This document shows, one piece after another, positions 7,760 through 13,429 of a DNA stretch of 13,429 nt. The notes under the pieces were generated by a model that was not told the origin of the DNA, did no database searches, and saw only the letters and a list, made by a program, of their open reading frames with translations. The position numbers and the translations under genes are program-made. Numbering within the stretch: position 1 is the stretch's first letter; the number at the start of each line of letters is the position of its first letter. The DNA comes from JAAAOZ01 sp964496595 (GTDB lineage Bacteria; Chloroflexota; Anaerolineae; B4-G1; SLSP01), in contig CAZCAI010000134.1 in assembly GCA_964496595.1 (NCBI GenBank), forward strand, positions 1 through 13,429, read 5' to 3'.

Positions 7760-7787
7760 TTGACATGACGTTGCTTTATGGTATGAT
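7760..7787 (+). promoter_or_regulatory. Sigma-A-type promoter of the hrcA operon
   Basis: A perfect -35 TTGACA (7760-7765) and a -10 TATGAT (7782-7787) have 16-nt spacing. The predicted start near 7794-7796 places the CIRCE operator at the very beginning of the transcript. Confidence 0.88.
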
Positions 7788-7797
7788 TTATGTAGTA

Positions 7798-7830
7798 AAT
7801 TTAGCACTCAATCGAAAGGAGTGCTAAATT
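7798..7830. promoter_or_regulatory. CIRCE operator (HrcA-binding site)
   Basis: The consensus TTAGCACTC-N9-GAGTGCTAA is matched without mismatch at 7801-7827. Both arms extend symmetrically to 12 bp (7798-7809 and 7819-7830). CIRCE is the known binding site of the heat-shock repressor HrcA, encoded next. Its position between the transcription start and the hrcA start codon implies autorepression relieved by heat or protein-folding stress. Confidence 0.97.
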
Positions 7831-7881
7831 CGTGTTGATAGACGTGTCTCAAATCGGCTAAATAGGGTGAGAACTGAGATT

Positions 7882-8985
7882 ATGGCAGACACAGCAGCGG
7901 AGCAACTGACGGCGCGACAGGCGCGCTTGTTGCATTTGATCGTGCAGGAGTATGTGCGGACGGCGGGCGAGGTCGCCTCGCGGACGCTGGTGGAGCGCTA
8001 TCAGTTGGACATCAGCCCGGCGACGGCGCGCAATGAGATGGCGCGCCTGGAGGAGATGGGCTATCTTCACCAGCCGCACACCTCGGCGGGCCGGCGCCCG
8101 ACGGTGGTGGGATTCCGCTACTTCGTGGAGCGCTTGATGGAGGAGCAGTCGCTGCCGCCGATGGAGCAGCGGATGATCACCCACCAATTTCATCAGGCGC
8201 GCAATAGCGTCGAAGATTGGCTGCCGCTGGCCTCGACCGTGCTGGCGCGCTCGGCGCAGGGCGCGGCGGTCGTCACCGCGCCGCGCACCACCCGCGCGAT
8301 CTTCAAGCATGTGGAGTTGATCCTCACGCACGGGCGCGTCGTCCTGCTGATTTTGGTGCTGGAGGGCGGCTCGATCGAGCAGCAGATGCTCTCGCTCGCG
8401 GAGCCAATGAGCCAATCGGCGCTGCGAGAGGCCGCGGATCGCCTGAACCAGGCGTTTGCGGGCTGTGGCGTCGAGGAGATCGCGGCGCGCGTTTCGGAGC
8501 TGCCGACGTTGGAGCAGAGCATCGCGCAGCTCGTCGCGGTGATGATGGGCAAGGTCGTGCAGGAGGCTTCGGGTGAGATTTACTACCACGGCCTCTCCCG
8601 GCTGCTTCAGGAGCCGGAGTTCGCCGCGGACGATTACGCCTCGACCGGCGTGGTGCAGGTGATGGAGGAGCGCAGTCTCTTGCAGGCGGTGCTCTCCGAG
8701 ACGCTGACGCCGGCGGTGGGCGTCGGGAGTGTGCGGGTCATCATCGGCGGCGAGGGTCGCTGGGATGAGCTGCGGGCGTGCAGTATGATCCTTGCGCGCT
8801 ACGGTGTGCATAAGTACGCCACGGGCGCGCTCGGCATCGTCGGGCCGATTCGGATGCGATACGGGCGGGCGGTCTCCGCCGTGCGCTTCGTCGCCGATCT
8901 GCTGAGTGAGTTGGTCTATGAGACTTACCAGCCCGGCGCGCACGATGTCTTCGCGGAGGTGGAGGGCGAGTCGCCGTCTTCGTAG
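7882..8985 (+). CDS. hrcA: Heat-inducible transcription repressor HrcA
   Basis: HrcA binds CIRCE and represses chaperone genes; its folding is normally assisted by GroEL, which couples repression to chaperone supply. The 367-residue product has an N-terminal winged helix (about residues 8-75), with SPATARNEMARLEEMGYLHQPHTSAGRRPT as its recognition region and wing. A GAF-like domain and a dimerisation region follow, including SVRVIIGGE and a closing ALGIVGPIRMRYGRAVSAVRFV block. The frame can also start at a GTG at 7867. I prefer the ATG at 7882 because it gives the usual family N-terminus, although neither start has a strong ribosome-binding site. It is the first gene of the hrcA-grpE-dnaJ-prmA cluster. 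Confidence 0.96.
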   Translation: MADTAAEQLTARQARLLHLIVQEYVRTAGEVASRTLVERYQLDISPATARNEMARLEEMGYLHQPHTSAGRRPTVVGFRYFVERLMEEQSLPPMEQRMITHQFHQARNSVEDWLPLASTVLARSAQGAAVVTAPRTTRAIFKHVELILTHGRVVLLILVLEGGSIEQQMLSLAEPMSQSALREAADRLNQAFAGCGVEEIAARVSELPTLEQSIAQLVAVMMGKVVQEASGEIYYHGLSRLLQEPEFAADDYASTGVVQVMEERSLLQAVLSETLTPAVGVGSVRVIIGGEGRWDELRACSMILARYGVHKYATGALGIVGPIRMRYGRAVSAVRFVADLLSELVYETYQPGAHDVFAEVEGESPSS

Positions 8986-8993
8986 TGAAATGT

Positions 8994-9007
8994 ATTCCGT
9001 ATTCCGT
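8994..9007. repeat. Two-unit heptamer ATTCCGT between hrcA and grpE
   Basis: ATTCCGT occurs twice in tandem. The same word opens the heptamer tract at 5707-5713. This may be a minimal member of the same repeat class, but two units could also be chance. Confidence 0.4.
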
Positions 9008-9061
9008 AAAATTATGTGAGTGATAATTCTCATTCTGTAGGAGAAGAAGGAAGAACGAACT

Positions 9062-9823
9062 ATGGAGGGAGATATGACGGACGAGAAGAAAAGTGAGAAA
9101 TTAGATAAAGTTACTGAGGCTGAGTCGGATAACGATGAGCGCGTGGGTGTGGCATCAGAACCCGAAGAATCCATCGAAGAGGTGGAAGGGGAAGCAGTTG
9201 CCGAGGAGAGCGTCGCGGCGCTGACGGAGAGGATCGAGGCGCTGGAGGCGCAGGCGCTCGAACTGGAGCAGCAAGCGCAGGAATACAAGGTGGGATGGCA
9301 GCGCTCGCAGGCTTCTTTTGTCAATTATCGTAACCGGATGGAGGCGGATAAAGAGACGTGGCGCCGGCGCGCGACTGCTGATCTGCTGAAGGAGTTGTTG
9401 CCGGTGCTGGATGATTTCGAGCGCGCGTTTAAGGTGTTGCCCGCGGCTTTGGAGCGCCTGTCGTGGTTGGATGGCATCTGGCTGATCGAGCGCAAGGTGC
9501 GCAATGTGCTGCACGCCGTCGGCGTCGAGCCGATCTCCGCCGCGCCGGGCGCGCCGTTTAATCCCCAGGTGCATCAGGCGGTGATGCAACAATCCCTGGC
9601 GGGCTTCGAGGCAGACCAGATCATCGCCGAGGTCCAGAAGGGCTACACGTTGGACAATCTCGTGTTGCGCCCTGCGCTGGTGGTCGTGGCGACCGATCCG
9701 CCCGTGATCGAGGAAGAAGAGGATGAGGAAGAAGCGGGGCAAGTAGAGGAAACCGTAGAGCAAGCAACGGACGCGGCAGCATCGACATCCGACACAGAAT
9801 CCGAGGCAGAAGAGGAAGCTTAA
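9062..9823 (+). CDS. grpE: Nucleotide exchange factor GrpE with long acidic C-terminal tail
   Basis: GrpE drives ADP release from DnaK. The 253-residue protein has an acidic disordered N-terminus (about 1-50), a long coiled-coil helix (about 50-100), a four-helix-bundle region, and the beta-domain signature NPQVHQAVMQ at 167-176 and GYTLDNLVLRPALVVV at 194-209. GrpE normally ends just after this block. Here about 42 more residues follow (212-253), very rich in Glu/Asp and with no Lys or Arg. The first ATG (9062, after AAGGAAG) is taken; an ATG at 9074 with GGAGG close upstream is an alternative that removes four residues. It follows hrcA after 76 bp in the CIRCE-controlled cluster. Confidence 0.95.
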   Translation: MEGDMTDEKKSEKLDKVTEAESDNDERVGVASEPEESIEEVEGEAVAEESVAALTERIEALEAQALELEQQAQEYKVGWQRSQASFVNYRNRMEADKETWRRRATADLLKELLPVLDDFERAFKVLPAALERLSWLDGIWLIERKVRNVLHAVGVEPISAAPGAPFNPQVHQAVMQQSLAGFEADQIIAEVQKGYTLDNLVLRPALVVVATDPPVIEEEEDEEEAGQVEETVEQATDAAASTSDTESEAEEEA

Positions 9824-9845
9824 GAGGTTTCGGCCATCGACCTGT

Positions 9846-9876
9846 GGGGAACGCTCTTACGCTAACGGCGTTCCCC
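9846..9876 (+). terminator. Hairpin between grpE and dnaJ (attenuator or terminator candidate)
   Basis: A perfect 9-bp stem, GGGGAACGC at 9846-9854 and GCGTTCCCC at 9868-9876, has a 13-nt loop. No clean T-run follows (TTGCCCTTGTGAG), so full termination is doubtful. It could lower expression of dnaJ relative to grpE, or be an mRNA processing or stability element. It lies where dnaK is found in many bacteria. Confidence 0.55.
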
Positions 9877-9934
9877 TTGCCCTTGTGAGTTTTGATGGTC
9901 TGGGACTTCGGTAGTCACACACGTGAGGTTTTTT

Positions 9935-11053
9935 ATGAACAATGATTATTATCAAGTATTAAATGTAGGGCAGAGCGCCAGCCCAGAAGAGATCAAACAG
10001 GCATATCGCCGGCAGGCGCGGCGCTATCATCCCGATGTCAACTCGGAGCCGGACGCGGAGGAGCGCTTCAAAGAGGTCAATCAAGCCTATGAGGTGCTCT
10101 CCGATCCAGAGAAGCGCGCGATGTACGACCGCTACGGCGCGGAAGGGCCGCCGGGATTCAACGGCTTCAATGGCTTTGGCGCGCGCGATCCCTTTGACAT
10201 TTTCAACGAGTTCTTTGGCGGATTCACCGGCTTCGGGTCGAGCGGCGGGCGCTCGCGCCCGCGCCGGGGCAATGATATTCGCACCAGCCTCACGCTGACC
10301 TTCGAGGAAGCGGCGTTCGGTGTGGAGAAAGAGATCGTCATCCAGCGCCGGGATAACTGCGCGACCTGTGGCGGTTCCGGCGCGAAGCCGGGCACCCACC
10401 CGGAGCGTTGCCCGGAGTGCAATGGCACTGGAGAGAAGCGCCGCGTCCAGAACACCATCTTAGGCTCCTTCGTTAACATCACCACCTGCCCGCAGTGTAA
10501 CGGGCAAGGCACAGTCGTCCGCACGCCGTGTCCCGATTGTTACGGCGAGGGCCTGGTGACGAAAGAGATCACCCTGCCCATCGTCATCCCGGCTGGCGTC
10601 AGCGATGGTATCACGATCCGCCTGACGAACCAGGGCGAGCCGGGCGAGCGCGGCGGCCCGAAGGGCAATCTCTACATCACGCTCCGCGTCAAATCGCATC
10701 CCTACTTCAAGCGTCAGGATAACGACGTGATTTTGGATTTGGACATCAACATCGCGCAGGCCGCGCTCGGCAGCGAGGTGATCGTGCCCACGTTAGATGG
10801 TGAGGAAGAACTGACGATCCCGCCCGGCACCCAATCGGGTGAATCGTTCCGGTTGCGGGGGAAGGGCATCCCGCACCTGCGCAGCGAGCGGCGCGGCGAT
10901 CAATACGTAGTGATCCACGTCGCCACGCCGACGCGCTTATCGAAGCAGCAGAAAGAGCTGCTCCGCGAATTGAGCGAGACGCTCGAGCCGGAGCATGTGG
11001 TGCGCGAAAAGCAGAGCTTCGCGGATAAAGTCAAGGAGACACTGGGGTTATAA
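9935..11053 (+). CDS. dnaJ: Chaperone protein DnaJ (Hsp40, type I)
   Basis: DnaJ delivers unfolded substrates to DnaK and stimulates its ATPase. The 372-residue product has a J domain (about 4-68) with the HPD triad at 32-34, a short Gly/Phe-rich linker (about 71-105), and a zinc-finger region with all four CxxCxGxG repeats. Their cysteine pairs are C142/C145, C159/C162, C185/C188 and C199/C202. Two beta-barrel substrate-binding domains follow. The frame could start at a GTG at 9923, but the ATG at 9935 gives the normal MNNDYYQVL start and follows AGG at 6 nt. The stop overlaps the prmA start by one base (TAATG). The hairpin at 9846-9876 lies upstream. Confidence 0.97.
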   Translation: MNNDYYQVLNVGQSASPEEIKQAYRRQARRYHPDVNSEPDAEERFKEVNQAYEVLSDPEKRAMYDRYGAEGPPGFNGFNGFGARDPFDIFNEFFGGFTGFGSSGGRSRPRRGNDIRTSLTLTFEEAAFGVEKEIVIQRRDNCATCGGSGAKPGTHPERCPECNGTGEKRRVQNTILGSFVNITTCPQCNGQGTVVRTPCPDCYGEGLVTKEITLPIVIPAGVSDGITIRLTNQGEPGERGGPKGNLYITLRVKSHPYFKRQDNDVILDLDINIAQAALGSEVIVPTLDGEEELTIPPGTQSGESFRLRGKGIPHLRSERRGDQYVVIHVATPTRLSKQQKELLRELSETLEPEHVVREKQSFADKVKETLGL

Positions 11054-11994
11054 TGATGAATGAGACTGAAGCTTCGTGGTTGGAGGTTAGCCTGACGGTT
11101 TCACCGGAGGCGGCGGAGGCGGTCGCCGAGGTGCTCAGCCGCTACGCGCCGCAGGGCGTGGCGATCGATATGGGCGAGCCCGACGAGCCGCGTGAGGATG
11201 AGACGGTCATCGTCAAGGCCTATCTGGTGATGGATGAGACCATCGAGGCGCGCCGATTGGAGCTGGCCACGGCGGTCGATCACCTCCGCCACATCTGGCC
11301 GCAGATTCCGGCGCCGTCCTTCACGCCCATTCCAGATCAGGATTGGACGGCGGTTTGGAAGGAGAGCATCCCCGTGTTGCACCTCACAGATCAGGTGGTC
11401 ATCAAGCCCACGTGGCGCGATTATGACCCGCAGCCGGACGAGATCGTTCTGGAGATGGATCCGGGCATGGCCTTCGGCACCGGGCTGCACCCTTCGACGC
11501 AGTTGTGCGCGGAGGGGTTGGCGGCATGGATGCAGCCGGAGTATCGAATTTTGGATCTGGGCACGGGAACGGGCATCTTGGCGCTCATCGCCGCGAAGTT
11601 GGGCGCCACGGAGATTTTAGCGGTGGATAATGACATCAATGCGGTGGCGGTGGCGCGGCGCAACGCGCGCCACAATCACGTCGCGCACGCCATCCGCCAC
11701 GTCCACGGCTCGCTGCCCGACATCAGCGGCGCGTATGATCTCGTCCTGGCGAACCTGCTCGCGCCCATTCTCATCAAAATGGCGCGCGCCGGGCTGGCGA
11801 CGCGCGTCCAGCGCAATGGCCTCCTCATCGCCTCTGGTATCTTGGAAGAGCAGATGGCGGAGGTGATCGAGGTCTTTAAGCAAGAGGGGCTGTACGTGGT
11901 CGAAGTTCTCCAGCGGGAGGATTGGGTCGCGTTGGTGACGCGGAAGGCCCGCAGCGCGCCGCCCAGCCTGGTCGAGGCGCGCCGGCCCATGTGA
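11053..11994 (+). CDS. prmA: Ribosomal protein L11 methyltransferase
   Basis: PrmA methylates ribosomal protein L11 with S-adenosylmethionine. The 313-residue product shows the family blocks DQDWTAVWKE (96-104), DPGMAFGTGLHPST (136-149), the SAM loop LDLGTGTG (167-174) and ANLLAPIL (233-240). The N-terminal substrate-recognition domain is present, as is a short Pro/Arg-rich tail after VALVTRKA. The ATG overlaps the dnaJ stop in TAATG, which implies coupled translation; a second ATG follows directly at 11056. prmA next to dnaJ is a frequent arrangement in bacteria. The rsmE gene often found next is absent; a 63-bp gap and the alkaline phosphatase gene follow. Confidence 0.95.
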   Translation: MMNETEASWLEVSLTVSPEAAEAVAEVLSRYAPQGVAIDMGEPDEPREDETVIVKAYLVMDETIEARRLELATAVDHLRHIWPQIPAPSFTPIPDQDWTAVWKESIPVLHLTDQVVIKPTWRDYDPQPDEIVLEMDPGMAFGTGLHPSTQLCAEGLAAWMQPEYRILDLGTGTGILALIAAKLGATEILAVDNDINAVAVARRNARHNHVAHAIRHVHGSLPDISGAYDLVLANLLAPILIKMARAGLATRVQRNGLLIASGILEEQMAEVIEVFKQEGLYVVEVLQREDWVALVTRKARSAPPSLVEARRPM

Positions 11995-12018
11995 GGTGCG
12001 CCGCGCGGATCGCCTTTG

Positions 12019-12034
12019 TAGCTTCCCGGAAGGT
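12019..12034. repeat. Dispersed palindromic 16-mer, copy 2
   Basis: TAGCTTCCCGGAAGGT matches the copy at 5886-5901 in 15 of 16 bases; the only change is the base at the centre of the palindrome. It lies 25 nt after prmA and 24 nt before the alkaline phosphatase ATG. No function is known. Confidence 0.55.
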
Positions 12035-12057
12035 CGTGTGAGTGAGGAGGTGGCATC

Positions 12058-13353
12058 ATGCTAATGCGCATCGGCGACAAGCAGCTTCGCGATTCACGCG
12101 CGCTGCTGTCTGGCACGTTGATTTTAGCGCTGGCGGCTCTTATCTTCTGGCTGCCGGCCTCGTCGCCGACGCCCCCGCCGTCGGCGACGACGGCCATCAC
12201 TGCGCCGGTGGCGCAGCCCCTGGTGGAACCGATCTCCTCGACTATTGTCCCCCGCAACATCCTGCTCTTCATCGGCGATGGGATGGGGCCGGAGCAGGTG
12301 CGCGCCGCCGGGATGTATCGCTACGGGCAGGCGGGCGCGCTCCTGATGGAGAGCTTCCCCTACACGTCCACGATGACCACGCACTCGGCCAATAGCGATG
12401 TCACCGATTCGGCGGCCTCGGCCACGGCGATGGCGACCGGTCACAAGGTCGATAACGGCGTCATCTCCCAGGCGCTCCCCGGCGATGGGCGCGATTTGGA
12501 GACGCTGACGGAGTTCTTCCACGCGCACGGCAAGAGCGTCGGCCTGGTCTCGACAGCCTTCGCGACGCACGCCACCCCGGCGGCCTTCGCGGCCCACGCG
12601 ACGCATCGCTCCCACTTCGATCAGATCGCCCGGGATTATCTGACGGCGATCCGGCCCGAGGTGTTGATGGGCGGTGGCGCTAACGGGCTGAGTCCGGCCA
12701 ACGCTGCCGCCGCCGGCTACACCGTCGTGACCACCCGCGAGGAGATGGCGGCGTTAGATCCCCAGACCGATTTTGTCTCCGGGCAGTTTGGCGATTCGCA
12801 TCTGCCCTACGAGTATGATTATGCCACCGGCAGCAGCGGCGGCTACGACACCTGGCCCCATTTGGATGAGATGGTCTCGCAGACGCTGATGCTTCTGGAG
12901 GACGACCCCGACGGCTTTTTCTTGATGGTCGAGGGCGCGCGCATCGATCACGCCGGGCATCTCAACGATCTTCCCCGCAATATTTACGAGACCCTGGCCT
13001 TCGACGCGGCGCTTCAGGCGGCCTACGCCTGGGCGGCGGATCGTGAGGACACGCTTATCATCGTCACCGCCGATCACGAGACGGGCGGGCTGATCGTGCT
13101 CGAAAACAACGGCGCCGGCAACTTCCCCACCGTGCAGTGGACGACGACGGGTCACACGGCGACGGAGGCGCCCGTCTACGCCTGGGGCGTGAACGCGGGT
13201 CTGGCGCGGCGCGCGGCGGATAACACCGACATCTATGGCCTGGCGCGCAGTGGCATGGCGGATGCGCCGGCGATGCCGCTGCCGAACGTTCGCGTGATAG
13301 ATTTTCGCGCGCGGTCGGGGCTGGGGTGGGGGTGGTTGAGTTTCGAGTGGTAG
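12058..13353 (+). CDS. Alkaline phosphatase, exported or membrane-anchored
   Basis: A 431-residue alkaline phosphatase of the PhoA/metazoan superfamily that hydrolyses phosphomonoesters, probably outside the cytoplasmic membrane. A hydrophobic segment at about 16-34 followed by a Pro/Ser/Thr linker (35-60) suggests a signal peptide or membrane anchor. Likely catalytic and metal residues are D74 (FIGDGMG), nucleophile S118 (DVTDSAASATAMATG), T173 and R184 (HATPAAFAAHATHR), E292, D297 and H301 (VEGARIDHAGH), D339/H340 (TADHETGG) and H366 (TTTGHT). H171 and H298 occupy positions that are Asp153 and Lys328 in the E. coli enzyme, the pattern of metazoan-type enzymes. The protein has no cysteine. 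The ATG follows GAGGAGGT at good spacing. It is probably not part of the heat-shock unit, although no separate promoter was found. Confidence 0.94.
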   Translation: MLMRIGDKQLRDSRALLSGTLILALAALIFWLPASSPTPPPSATTAITAPVAQPLVEPISSTIVPRNILLFIGDGMGPEQVRAAGMYRYGQAGALLMESFPYTSTMTTHSANSDVTDSAASATAMATGHKVDNGVISQALPGDGRDLETLTEFFHAHGKSVGLVSTAFATHATPAAFAAHATHRSHFDQIARDYLTAIRPEVLMGGGANGLSPANAAAAGYTVVTTREEMAALDPQTDFVSGQFGDSHLPYEYDYATGSSGGYDTWPHLDEMVSQTLMLLEDDPDGFFLMVEGARIDHAGHLNDLPRNIYETLAFDAALQAAYAWAADREDTLIIVTADHETGGLIVLENNGAGNFPTVQWTTTGHTATEAPVYAWGVNAGLARRAADNTDIYGLARSGMADAPAMPLPNVRVIDFRARSGLGWGWLSFEW

Positions 13354-13374
13354 GCGGCGCAGCGACACGGTGGT

Positions 13375-13429
13375 AAAACAGCAAAACAGCAAAACAGCAA
13401 AACAGCAAAACAGCAAAACAGCAAAATAG
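13375..13429. repeat. Octamer tandem repeat (AAAACAGC)n, running off the window
   Basis: Six exact head-to-tail copies of AAAACAGC (13375-13422) are followed by a partial, altered unit AAAATAG at the window end. It begins 21 nt after the alkaline phosphatase stop. The true length is unknown because the window ends inside or at the edge of the array. There are no spacers, so it is a microsatellite-like tract and not a CRISPR. Confidence 0.9.

Noticed and set aside
9010..9035. Fur-box-like or dyad sequence (AATTAT/ATAATT) upstream of grpE
   Set aside because: The dyad is only 6 bp and AT-rich, the match to a Fur consensus is poor, and nothing in the context is iron-related.
7858..9324. A 488-codon open frame antisense to hrcA and the start of grpE
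   Set aside because: hrcA and grpE on the other strand are unambiguous families. The antisense frame has low-complexity Ser/Arg/His-rich composition with no motif, typical of shadow frames in GC-rich genes.
12754..13416. A 220-codon minus-strand frame starting in the octamer repeat
   Set aside because: Its first residues (repeating Phe/Cys/Leu) are a translation of the AAAACAGC repeat, and the rest is the shadow of the alkaline phosphatase gene.
13375..13429. CRISPR-like array
   Set aside because: Units are 8 bp and directly adjacent with no spacers, and there are no cas genes in the window.

Overview
The window looks like a chromosomal stretch of a GC-rich bacterium, most likely a member of the Chloroflexota (Anaerolineae/Caldilineae-like). 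This is an inference from three things: the divergent DUF3417-type glucan phosphorylase, a Gram-positive-style HrcA/CIRCE heat-shock operon, and AT-rich intergenic DNA built from degenerate 7-bp word repeats beside very GC-rich genes. No rRNA, tRNA, CRISPR array, transposase or phage gene was seen.

Layout. (1) 1-2840: a leader with a heptamer tract, then alpha-glucan phosphorylase (glgP, +). (2) 5570-2809: a minus-strand operon moxR - DUF58 - prmC. Its genes overlap by 20 nt each, and the end of prmC runs 32 nt into the end of glgP. (3) 5571-6006: a 436-bp spacer holding four heptamer-word tracts, a dispersed palindrome and a strong terminator. (4) 6678-6007: an orphan TPR + helix-turn-helix protein on the minus strand with a clear sigma-A-type promoter. 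(5) 6951-7698: a VapBC-type toxin-antitoxin pair of lower GC, with a promoter, a candidate autoregulatory operator and a terminator. (6) 7760-11994: the heat-shock cluster, made of promoter, perfect CIRCE element, hrcA, grpE, a hairpin where dnaK would be expected, dnaJ and prmA. (7) 12058-13353: an exported or membrane-anchored alkaline phosphatase. The window ends in an 8-bp tandem repeat.

How it fits together. HrcA represses its own operon through CIRCE, and GrpE and DnaJ are the co-chaperones of DnaK, which is not encoded here. PrmA (L11 methylation) is translationally coupled to dnaJ, and PrmC (release-factor methylation) to the MoxR/DUF58 pair. Most genes are housekeeping families recognised with confidence. 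The less ordinary material is the heptamer repeats, two of which sit just upstream of ribosome-binding sites, the dnaK-less operon, the VapBC operator and the uncharacterised TPR-HTH protein. I found no convincing wholly new multi-gene system.
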